Shown in pieces: positions 22,900 to 34,300 of a stretch of 64,000 nucleotides of DNA. Numbering within the stretch: position 1 is the stretch's first letter; each line of letters opens with the position of its first letter. The stretch covers positions 1-64,000 of the forward strand of contig CAJHNH020000850.1 in NCBI GenBank assembly GCA_905116865.2, in the 5' to 3' direction. The notes under the pieces were generated by a model, which did no database searches, had not been told where the DNA came from, and was given only the letters and a program-made list of their open reading frames with translations. Made by a program: the position numbers and the translations under genes. This DNA comes from Candidula unifasciata (lineage: Eukaryota > Mollusca > Gastropoda > Stylommatophora > Geomitridae).

Positions 22900-24950
22900 C
22901 AACAGATTAATAGTTGAAAGCATGGAACAGTATAGACAGGAGAATCCAGCAGACAAAATTAATACAAAATGGGAATGTTTCAAAACTATTATAGAAACAG
23001 CTAATGCCATCTTACCAGTAAAAGAAAACAAGAAAAATCAAGTATGGATGACAGAGGAAATTATTAACAAAATGATACAAAGGAAGAAAGCTAAAAAACA
23101 CTCAAGAATGTTCATTAATAGACAAAGAAATACGAAATATGTGTAGAACTGCTAAAGAAACATGGATTCAGTTAATTAAAATGCAAAGAAATAGAGGATC
23201 TTGAAATAAAACACAAAACCAAGGAAATACATGCAAATATAAGAAAACTTACAAACAAGGAAAAACAATTAACAGGAAATGGTTGTATTAGGGGGAAGGA
23301 TGGAAAAATTATTGTTGATAAGAAAGATATAATAAAAAGATGGACTGAATACACAGAAGACTTGTTTTGGGACAACAGAAGTGACAATCCGCCAATTCAT
23401 AATATTCAAGAGGAGGCAAAACATATTAAAGTCTGAAGTAGAAAAAGCCATTAAACAGATGAAGCAGGGAAAAGCTGCAGGTCTAGACAACATAACTGCA
23501 GAAATGTTAAAATCATTATCTACTTTTGGAATTGGTACTATCACATAAATATGCAATGATATTTATAACTATGGGTACATTCCCAGGGACATGAAAACAT
23601 CTGTTTTTATCACACTACCCAAGAAATCAAAAGCTGTTGATTGCGAAGATTACAGAACTATTAGCCTAATGAGTCGCGTAACTAAGTTACTCTTGAAGAT
23701 AATACAAGCAAGAATTCAAAATAAAATAGAGAAAGAAGTTTCTGAAAAGCAATTTAGATTCCGTAAAAACAGTGGTACTCGAGAGGCCATAATTTGTATA
23801 AAGATGCTGACTGAAAAATATATAGAAGTTCAGAAAAATATTTATGCGTGTTTAATAGATTACAAAAAAAAAAAAAAAAAAGCTTTCGACAGAGTGCAAC
23901 ATGAACAACTAATTGCAGCTCTTCAAAACATAGGACTAGATGGAAAGGATATCAGATTTATTAGAAACTTATACTGGGAGCAAGAAGCAACAGTGAGATA
24001 TGACAACATCTGCTCACCCCAAATAGAGATCAAGAGAGGAGTAAAACAGGGATGTGTGCTGTCGCCTAGCCTTTTCAACTTATGAACAGAAACCATTTTT
24101 AAAGAAATTGTAGAATTACCAGGACTGTACATCAATGGTAAAATAATAAACAATCTGAGATATGCTGACGACACAGTGTTGCTAGCAGAGAGTGAGCAGG
24201 AGTTGCAAGACCTAGTGGAGCAAGTAAACAGAAGGAGTGCATAATTTGGATTAGATATTAATTTGAAAAAGACAAAAACCATGATATTTAGCAAAGAAAA
24301 TAATCAGCTAACAATGAATATCACAGTGAACGGGGTGAAATTGGAACAAGTTAAAAATTTATATATCTTGGACAAGTAATAACATGTGACGGCATTAGTG
24401 AAACAGAAGTCAAGAAAAGAATAGGGATTGCCAAAAACATTTTCAACAACATGCAAAAGTTACTGACATCAAGAGAAATAAGCAATACATTAAAAATGAG
24501 AATTGTCAAATATTATGTATTCTCAACCTTACTGTATGGCACAGAGACATGGACAATGAACAAACATCTGGAAAATCGTATCAATTCTTTTGATATGTGG
24601 ATATACAGAAGATTAGGTCGTATTTCATGGAAACAAAGGCTATCAAATACAGAGGTACTGAGGAAATTGGGAAAGAAAAGAGAGTTGCTAGGTGAAATAA
24701 AAAAGAGACAAGTGAAATATTTTGGTCACATTAAAAGACATAACAGTATTGTAAAGATCATCCTAGAGGGAAAGGTTCGAGGTAGGCGAGCAAGAGGCAG
24801 ACAGCGTTACAAGTGGGAGGATAACATCAAGAGATAGACGAACAGCAGTATGAGTGAGTGTACATCAAGGGCAAGAGACAGGGCTTGTTGGAGATCCATT
24901 GCAGCCAACCTTCATTGTACAGACGGCACCTCATTGATTGAAACGTTTGT
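22900..24950 (+). mobile_element. degenerate RTE-type LINE (RT and C-terminal region)
   Basis: A nearly collinear but broken ORF: a pre-RT segment at 22922-23146, RT blocks within about 23400-24085 (AIKQMKQGKAAGLDNITAEM, DCEDYRTISLMS, KKAFDRVQHEQL, GVKQGCVLSPSLFNL) and the catalytic LRYADDTVLLAESEQEL box near 24160-24205. A C-terminal frame at 24451-24837 follows, with LLYGTETWTM, MWIYRRLGRISWKQRLSNTE and a GRRARGRQRYKWEDNIKR tail. At least five stops or shifts are present, including an 18-A run at about 23863-23880 inside the conserved DY-KAFD box. The catalytic box context and tail resemble RTE/BovB-like elements. No apurinic-type endonuclease was found upstream, so it is 5'-truncated. Confidence 0.88.
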
Positions 24951-25439
24951 GACGTGTACACTTACTGTCGTTGTAGTTCCTAGCAACTTTCACAGACTAG
25001 CCATCAGTTTTGTTTTAGACACCACACCCCCCCCCCCCAGGATGCCCAGCCTTGTTGCAAGAAAGCATCCGGGGTGTTGACAAAACAATAAAACTAGTCT
25101 TGCATGGGACAAGGCCTTGGTCGAGGGACACGTTAGGGGCTAGACAACTCTACCGAGCTGACCGCCCTATACGTCCACACCTACTTGTGAAGCAGTACCT
25201 GGCAGCAGGGTCGGAATAACTATAAAGCACAATAAGCACAAACGCAGAGCATCACAAATGGACAGGCACCACATAAATGATCACAGCCTTGGAGCTGGGT
25301 GGGTTTTTTTTTTCTTAGCTGAAGTATCTAAAGGAATCACACCAAAACAAACATTCAAGGCAGGTTGGATGTCTTATCTCTAGTAAGTATACAAGCACGT
25401 GTTAGTTGGCTAGTTATTTAGTTGGGTTATCATCATTGC
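24951..25439. other. unique intergenic sequence
   Basis: No feature recognised apart from short homopolymers (C-run at 25027-25038, T-run at 25302-25311). Confidence 0.4.
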
Positions 25440-25960
25440 ACTCCGGACATGTCTACAGGTGCTCAGATCCTTCGCTCTGTGTGAACCCCAGCGTCCGGTG
25501 GCTAATAGTATCAGTTCTGTTTTGATTATCATGTCCTCTAATGTGCCTGGTGTGCGTCTCGTTTTTGTTGTTGTTGTTGTTGCCGATCTTAACTTCCAAG
25601 TGTATCACTTTTGCGAGCTGTGTGCATTCGGAGACCTCAAAGTCCTCCACCCTTTCTCCCTGTTCTCGGAGGGCATTATTGATGTCAGCATGATCCACAC
25701 GTTGACCGTTGGTAGTGATAGCAGATCCAGCCAACCTATCAGCTCGTTTATTTCCTTGATGCCACGTGCCCCCGAACAAAAATAAAGGTGATTATACGCA
25801 CTGTAGACTTCTGTAATGACTCAAGCCACTGCATTCGCACCGAACCTGTCTGAACTCGGATCATACTCACTGAATCACTGAACACGCATGCGCGTTTGTA
25901 GTTTTGTGTTTCGAGCCACGAAGTGTGTTTCATAAGATTGGTTTGCGGATCGGATCAAAG
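25440..25960 (-). mobile_element. LINE RNase H domain fragment
   Basis: On the - strand, frames 25933-25748 and 25779-25453 join through a frameshift into an RNase H-like segment: ACVFSDSVSMIRVQTGSVRM, then TFIFVRGH and WHQGNKRADRLAGSA. The DS and the GNKRADRLA blocks correspond to the second and last catalytic regions of RNase H in I-type LINEs. It ends near an A-run at 25978-26000. The fragment is dead and its RT portion is not adjacent. Confidence 0.75.
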
Positions 25961-26374
25961 ACTTTGCAATTAACTTTAAAAAAAAAAAAAAAAAAAATCA
26001 GGAAAAAACATTTCGGATAAAAATAAATTGGAGGATAAAAAAATAGACTTTTTTTTTTTTTCAATCCTACGGTAAGTTTTGTTTAGTTCTGATAAACAAA
26101 AGTGTATTTTATTGTTTATTATTGCTAATATTTTGAAATACATCTATAGGCCTATGGGGATCATCAGTGACATCTTAAAACATGGGAACAATGCTGTTAA
26201 GATGGTTTGGAGAAAAGAAAAGGGGGGGGGGGGTGGTTAAGTGCTTAGGCAGCACTGCCAGTCCTGTCTGGCAGCCCACAGTTACCCCCACACCCAACCC
26301 ACACTGTGATAGGGCTGACATATCGATTTGCCTCTGACCCTATCATCTCACAGGGACATTAGTCAAGGAAACTA
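25961..26374. other. unique intergenic sequence with homopolymer runs
   Basis: A-run near 25978-25997, T-run near 26050 and G-run near 26222-26232; no gene seen. Confidence 0.5.
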
Positions 26375-26770
26375 AGGATGTCAGAACTGATGTCACAAAT
26401 GTCAACACCCATGTCACAATGTCAGCAATGATGTCACAGTGTCAGCACTGGTGTCACAATGTCAGCACTGGTGTCACAATGTCAGCACTGATGTCACAAT
26501 GTCAGCAGTGATGTCACAATGTCAGCACTGGTGTCACAATGTCAGCACTGATGTCACAATGTCAGCACTGATGTCACAATGTCAGCACTGATGTCACAAT
26601 GTCAGCACTGATGTCACAATGTCAGCACTGATGTCACAATGTCATCACTGATGTCACAATGTCAGCAGCGATGTCCCAATGTCAGCACTGATGTCACAAT
26701 GTCATCACTGATGTCACAATGTCAGCACTGATGTCATAATGTCAGCACTTAAGTTAAAATGTCAGCACCA
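26375..26770. repeat. 20-bp minisatellite
   Basis: About 19 copies of the 20-mer ATGTCACAATGTCAGCACTG, very regular between 26400 and 26740. Confidence 0.95.
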
Positions 26771-27364
26771 ATGTAATCATGCAGCCAGAGTGGCTACAGA
26801 ATGTGTCCTAGCTATGTTGTCCTCTCTAGAATGACGTCTAGGGTGGTTGTCTACTAGACATCTGTTGAACATTTTCTGGGTCACTGAACTGCCTACAATA
26901 AACAAATTCCCTCAACTGTCAGAGACTTCCCTGTATTTTAGATATCTGGAATATTCTCCTTTCAAAGACACTCTTTTCTGTGTGCATCAGGTAAAGAGGT
27001 GGCACCTTTCAGCCTTGCTGCAAATTCTACCTGTCCAAAACCCTCTTCCCCTTCCCGCCCCAATGACTCTTCCTACTATTTGCAGATCTGAACATTGACA
27101 TTTGAATGACAAACGATCTGTTCAGACCAAGTGTTTTATTGCTGTAACAAGGCACTGCTCTTATCTAGCCTCTGAAGACAGTCAACCTTGACAGACACAC
27201 TGCTACAGCTGGGACTTGTACAGCTATGTCTCCAGACTTACTGCTGCATCTGTGACTTCTCCTAACTGAAGTCAACGAAAGGCACAAATGTCACAATGTG
27301 CTGACAGCACATCTTGACAGATAGTGGACACATGTGTCACTGTCACTGTGTACAGACTTCAGAC
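26771..27364. other. unique intergenic sequence
   Basis: An 83-codon frame at 26847-27098 (+) has no family resemblance. Nothing else recognised. Confidence 0.4.
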
Positions 27365-29140
27365 TCTAAGATCAACATGTGTACACTAGACAGATATATC
27401 TTTGATGATCACTGTGTACACTAGACAGATATATCTTTGATGATCACTGTGTACACTAAACAGATATATCTTTGATGATCATGTGTACACTAGACAGATA
27501 TATCTTTGATGATCACCGTGTACACTAGACAGATATATCTTTGATGATCATGTGTACACTAGACAGATATATCTTTGATGATCACTGTGTACACTAGACA
27601 GATATATCTTTGATGATCATGTGTACACTAGACAGATATATCTTTGATGATCATGTGTACACTAGACAGATATATCTTTGATGATCATGTGTACACTAGA
27701 CAGATATATCTTTGATGATCATGTGTACACTAGACAGATATATCTTTGATGATCATGTGTACACTAGACAGATATATCTTTGATGATCACGTGTACACTA
27801 GACAGATATATCTTTGATGATCATGTGTACACTAGACAGATATATCTTTGATGATCATGTGTACACTAGACAGATATATCTTTGATGATCATGTGTACAC
27901 TAGACAGATATATCTTTGATGATCACTGTGTACACTAGACAGATATATCTTTGATGATCATGTGTACACTAGACAGATATATCTTTGATGATCACGTGTA
28001 CACTAGACAGATATATCTTTGATGATCATGTGTACACTAGACAGATATATCTTTGATGATCATGTGTACACTAGACAGATATATCTTTGATGATCATGTG
28101 TACACTAGACAGATATATCTTTGATGATCACTGTGTACACTAGACAGATATATCTTTGATGATCATGTGTACACTAGACAGATATATCTTTGATGATCAT
28201 GTGTACACTAGACAGATATATCTTTGATGATCATGTGTACACTAGACAGATATATCTTTGATGATCATGTGTACACTAGACAGATATATCTTTGATGATC
28301 ATGTGTACACTAGACAGATATATCTTTGATGATCATGTGTACACTAGACAGATATATCTTTGATGATCACTGTGTACACTAGATAGATATATCTTTGATG
28401 ATCATGTGTACACTAGACAGATATATCTTTGATGATCACATGTACACTAGACAGATATATCTTTGATGATCATGTGTACACTAGACAGATATATCTTTGA
28501 TGATCATGTGTACACTAGACAGATATATCTTTGATGATCACTGTGTACACTAGACAGATATATCTTTGATGATCACTGTGTACACTAGACAGATATATCT
28601 TTGATGATCACTGTGTACACTAGACAGATATATCTTTGATGATCACTGTGTACACTAGACAGATATATCTTTGATGATCACTGTGTACACTAAACAGATA
28701 TATCTTTGATGATCATGTGTACACTAGACAGATATATCTTTGATGATCATGTGTACACTAGAGAGAGATATCTTTGATGATCATGTGTACACTAGAGAGA
28801 TATATCTTTGATGATCATGTGTACACTAGAGAGATATATCTTTGATGATCACTGTGTACACTAGACAGATATATCTTTGATGATCACTGTGTACACTAGA
28901 CAGATATATCTTTGATGATCACTGTGTACACTAGATAGATATATCTTTGATGATCACTGTGTACACTAGATAGATATATCTTTGATGATCACTGTGTACA
29001 CTAGATAGATATATCTTTGATGATCACTGTGTACACTAGACAGATATATCTTTGATGATCACTGTGTACACTAGACAGATATATCTTTGATGATCATGTG
29101 TACACTAGACAGATATATCTTTGATGATCACCGTGTACAA
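27365..29140. repeat. 34/35-bp palindrome-rich minisatellite, ~51 copies, nearly identical
   Basis: Units of 34 bp (ATCATGTGT) or 35 bp (ATCACTGTGT): GTGTACACTAGACAGATATA then TCTTTGATGATCA. Each unit contains three perfect palindromes: GTGTACAC, AGATATATCT and TGATCA. Copies are almost identical, with rare AGATAG or AGAGAG variants near the 3' end, so this is the most homogeneous large array in the window. It lies between the two genes. Confidence 0.97.
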
Positions 29141-29690
29141 GTTCACCTTAATACATAAACAGATAAGAGTATATTGTCAATGTGTTCACATTGGTGGGGA
29201 GTATATCTATTTCAGTGACAGACCATCTAACTCACTCTCTCTGTCTTCTATCTTTTAATCTCACTCTCGTCTCTCCCTTGTATCTGTTTACCTCTCTCTT
29301 TCTCTCTCTTGTCTATGTCTATCTCACTTCCCTCCCCCCTTTCTTTCTGTGTCTCACTCTCTAAACTTCTAAATAAAACAGAGAGATGAAGCTACAGAAA
29401 GACATGCAAGGCAATGCAGTTGTTGACTTCCTACTCTGATGTCTAGCCAGATTATTATCTGGATACTGGAGACATGAGGCAGGAGAAATGACCAGGGACA
29501 TAAAGGCTCCCCACTGGGCTGTGATGTAGAGAACATTGTGTAGAGATCCTAGTAGATTTTCACAACTCAGACACAGACAACACACTTCCTCTCATTCTGC
29601 TTACTTCACCTGGTTACATCGTTTATTGCTTATTTTCTGATACTTTTCATCTGTGTGTGATTTCCTAACATTTGTCAACTGGAAGTGCTT
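29141..29690. other. unique intergenic sequence
   Basis: Includes a pyrimidine-rich stretch at 29230-29360. No gene recognised. Confidence 0.45.
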
Positions 29691-30655
29691 ATTTTCAGAT
29701 ATCTACATATTTTATATTATTATTTTCTGATATCTATTTGTTTTATGATATTATTTTCTGATATCTATATATTTTTTGACATTATTTTCTGATATCTGTT
29801 TTTTTTACAACATTATTTTGTGATATCTATTTATTTTACAACATTATTTTCTGATATCTATTTATTTTACAACATTATTTTCTGATATCTACATATTCTA
29901 CGATATTATTTTCTGATATCTATATATTTTGTGATATTATTATTTTATATTTATATCATAGCAATGTTTCCCTATTGTAAATTTGAATAAAGAAGACACA
30001 AACAATAGATTGCACAATTTATTGCCTGGCATATTTCACTGTATCTCGTCAGGTGCTCACTACAGTAACAATTACATCAATGAAGAAAATAAGTGAATCC
30101 TTTATAACTGAAGTACAATTTCAACAACACTCAAACATGACTGCCTGTTTTTACCAGGGCAACCGTAAAGAAAGAACCATCTCTTTCTGAATACAGAGTT
30201 TATTTTTATATGTTTTATGATATTATTTTCTTATATCTACATATTTATGATATTATTTTCTGATATCTTTTTATTTTATGAGATTATTTTCTGATATCTA
30301 TATGTTTTATGATATTATTTTCTTAAAACTATATATTTTTATGATATTATTTTCTTATATCTATGTGTTTTATGATGTTTATGATATTTATATGTTGTAT
30401 GATATTATTTACTGGTATCTATATATTTTATGATTTTTTTTCTGTCATCTATATATCATTTTTTTTCTGATATCTATATATTTTATGATTTTTTTCTGTC
30501 ATCTATATATTTTATGATTTTTTTCTTATATCTATATATTTTATGACATTATTTTCTTTCATTTGTATGATTTATATTATTTTCTGATATCTATATATTT
30601 TATTATATCTATATGTTTTATAGATATTATTTCTGATCTATATAACAGTGAAACC
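29690..30655. repeat. ~29-31-bp AT-rich minisatellite in two blocks
   Basis: Degenerate units around TTATTTTCTGATATCTATAT plus ATTTTATGATA at 29690-29950 and again at 30200-30640, separated by about 250 bp of unique sequence at 29950-30200. Confidence 0.85.
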
Positions 30656-30846
30656 CGCCTCATGTACAGGGGATGCTAGAATGGAGCAATTCCACAGATG
30701 CTACACCTTGCATGCCTTGCCAACACTGTGTTTTCACACACCCCCTTCCAGATCCACAAGTCCTGATTTGTTCTCCATGCATCCATGAGGCAACATTTGT
30801 TATTCACAAGTCTATCAATCCTGTCATCACATATCTCTCATCCTTA

Positions 30847-30852
30847 TTTATT
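30847..30852 (-). promoter_or_regulatory. candidate polyadenylation signal of the - strand gene
   Basis: AATAAA on the - strand, about 380 bp downstream of the stop codon at 31232-31234 and the first such hexamer I found in that direction. Assignment depends only on position. Confidence 0.35.
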
Positions 30853-31231
30853 CTTCACACATCCCTCAGTTCTATGGTCTCCAACACACCACCTTAGTCA
30901 TGATATCTATTCTTCACACATCCCTCTGTTCTAAGTTCTCCAACACACCACCTGAGTCAGGATATGGTATTACACCACATCCAGAATCCTGATCTGTTCA
31001 GTCTGGATTCATGAAATCAAACATAAAGGCTACATTTACTGACTAATTGACTGTGCACAGAAACTATTCACTACCACACTAAGTCAAAAATATGTACAAG
31101 TTCAAGAACATATCAGGTCCCCACACAAATCAGTGAGATATACAAGTTAGTTTATCTGTAAACAACTAGATGCTTCATGTCTGACATGCTCCCACATGGC
31201 TGATCAGGTCAGCCTGGTCTGCTACAGCCAT

Positions 31232-31328
31232 CTATGCTGGTTGTTTGTGTGAGATCTGACCGGTGTATTTCTGCACCAGGTGGTCAGCATATTGTCGCTG
31301 TTGCTTGGTCAGCACAGGAACTTTCTTT
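31232..31328 (-). CDS. terminal exon of the - strand coiled-coil gene
   Basis: The acceptor TTTGCTCCTCAG lies before 31328 and the stop TAG at 31234-31232. It enters in phase 2, matching the donor at 31722, and encodes KKVPVLTKQQRQYADHLVQK followed by YTGQISHKQPA. The first part looks conserved and helical. Confidence 0.85.
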
Positions 31329-34300
31329 CTGAGGAGCAAAACAAATGCACAAATGTACAGCAGTGAGTCAGGATTGTATGACAGTGAGTCAAGATTGTAT
31401 AACTGATATATCTGGTAAATAGGCAGGTAGATCCTACAGATCTATCTAGTTGACAACAGAATGCTGGAGTCTGCTAAATAGGAGATGTAAGTGATGTACT
31501 GCACAGTGATATAATGATATTTCCTAGATGATGTCGCAGAGATGCAATGATGTTTGCTAGATGATGTCACAGGGATATCATGATGTTTGTTAGATGATGT
31601 AACAGTGATGTAACGATGTTGTTAGATGATGTCAGTACATCCCAGAACTGTCACAGAGAACTTCTACACAATCAAGTCCATATTTTGAGAACATTACTTT
31701 AGTTGAGATTAACAAACTTACCTGGCAACGAAATGCTCAAAGCTTGACCGACTGCTCATGCTAGAGTTAATCCCAGTGTCGCCAGCCTCCGACTCACTGT
31801 AGAGCACAGACATGTCAATGAAGGAGAGAATTGTCTTCATTATCATTTCATATTCTGAGATTCAACAGATAACATTTTAAAAATGACCAAGTTCTATATA
31901 TGAAATGCGATCTGTCATTTTTGTTGGATAAAACAAGGAGTACATTCTCTAACCTGACACACCTACATCGCTCTGTGTTTGTACGTGACAAATTTTGTAT
32001 TCTAATTTCTATTGTTTTCTATAGTTTGTTTTCTGACTTTAACTTTTTTTTTTCATATCTATATTGTATTCTGACTCCAACTTTTTGATATAGTTTTTTT
32101 TCCCCTACAACATTTTTTATATACAAGTAGTTTTTTTTTAACAAAACTCTTTTTGTCTCCTAATAATAAATAATAAAAAAAAATAATTATGAAACAAATT
32201 GCTTTCATGTATACACAGACATGATGCTAGAAAGTGATTAAAAACATGTACATTTGAGAAGACAAATACTATATGGAAACGTTGTCTTAGGAGAAATATT
32301 TCATCATTGTTAATAAAAGATAAAACATACTGAAGAGATTAAAAAGAAGATAACCCCCCTATTCCCCCCCCCCCCCCCCCCCCCCATAAAAAATAGATAG
32401 AAGTGTTACAAGAATATAAAATAGATAGATGTCACAATGACATAAAACAGACATAAGTTTTCCAAAAAATGTAAAATAGATAGAATTGTATAAAACAGAA
32501 AGAAGTATTACAAAAATATAAAATATATGGAAGTTTTACACACACAAAAATTAAAAAAATAAAGACAAAAGATAAAATAGATAGAGGTGTTACAAGAAAA
32601 TAAAAAAGATAGAGGTGTTACAAGATAAAACATATAGAAGTATTAGTTAGTTAGTTAGTCTTTCCTCTTGTGTCGAATGCGGCACATAGGGCAGAGGTCA
32701 TGACTCTCCATGCATGGCGGTTCGTTGCAATCTGTTGTAGGTCTTGAATGTTTGAGTGGCCCATGAGTGAGCTTTCCCTGATGATAGTTCTACGTAGGGT
32801 TTCCCTTGGTCTTCCCACGAGATCTTTTCCCTGTGGTGTCCAAATGAGGGGCTTGGTAAGGAAGTCTTGATTTATCCATTCTAAGGGCCGACATAGTTCC
32901 AGCGGCGTTTTTCGTATAAAATTAGACACATACTCTTGCCTGGATTCTTGCCTTATTTTGTGTATTGGTTCGGAAATCTGACCATTTAAAAATTTAGTAT
33001 TCTTCTAAGGCATTTATTTTCAAAACTGTCTAATTTTGTGTCTAGCGTTTTCGTTGATTTCCAGCTCTCGCATCCATAGGTTAGTACTGGAATCACACAA
33101 GAATTGAAGATCTTGAGTTTTGTAGAAGTATTACAAGAAGCTAAAACAGATAGAAGTTTTACGAGAAGATAAAATAGATAGAAGTTTTACAAAAAGATAA
33201 AATAAATAGAAATGTAACTAGAAAACAATTATTTAGAAATGTTTGAAGAAGTGAAATTAGAAAAAAGTGTTACAAGAAGATAAAGCTGATGGATGTTTTA
33301 CAAGAAGATAGAACAGCACTCTGGATGTCCCAGACATGCTCCATCCCCTGCTTGTGACTGTTGTCTGAAGTAAACACAAAATAGAGAATGGAATAGAGGA
33401 TGAAAGTGGTCATACTCAATCAATGATAACAGGACAATAAAATAAAATGTCATCATGAGAACAACAGAGGATTTAATTTCATATTGCAGTCAACTGAATT
33501 TTTAAATCCAAGGCTTCTGGCGAGGATATAATGATTATTAATTACCTGAAATGTTCCTTCCGTAATTTGCTGTGAGGATATTTTAATATCCAATGATCTC
33601 CCTGATCAAGTTCCTCCTGAATTGTCCTGGCCATTTGTCCAGCCTCACTTTTGGAGTAGAGTGATCTTCTCTTGTTCTCAAATGCCTGGCTCCTCTCTTT
33701 GTCATCAGGTGACAGACTTGTCACAGGTGAGTGCCATCTAGAAGTCACATTCTTGGAATTTCTCCCCTCAGACGTAGACACGGGTGTGGATTTGTAGACG
33801 TTCGACTTTCTGAAAAATTTACAGACAAAAAGGAAATGACCTTAAAATTTGAACTAAAAAATAAGCATTGGAAATACATCTTTCAAAAAAATTATTCACA
33901 TAATATACGGAGACGACATCAAAATGACATGGTTTGCTGTATAATTACCCAGCACAGTCGCAACTACAAACCTCTTTTAACTACAGGGAAACACAGAAAA
34001 TGCATTGGTACAGATATGTAATAAGAACTAACAGCCTTTCTTAAAAACAATACTGCAGGGCTCAGTAGAGGAGAAGAGCGGAAGAGGCAGACCAAGAAAG
34101 AACTGGATACAGAACTTAACTGGCTGGACAAGCCTCAGGCATGCAACTACGATGTCCATAACATCTGACTGTCAAAAGTATTGGAGCTGATCAGACAGTC
34201 AACAGAAACTGGTGACCCACCAACAAGGAGTATTATGGGATGATGATGATGATTATGAGGGGAGGAGCCACATGGTCACGTAAACAATTCTGTCAAATGT

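Noticed and set aside
26847..27098. 83-codon + frame between arrays
   Set aside because: No domain or start context; composition like non-coding DNA.
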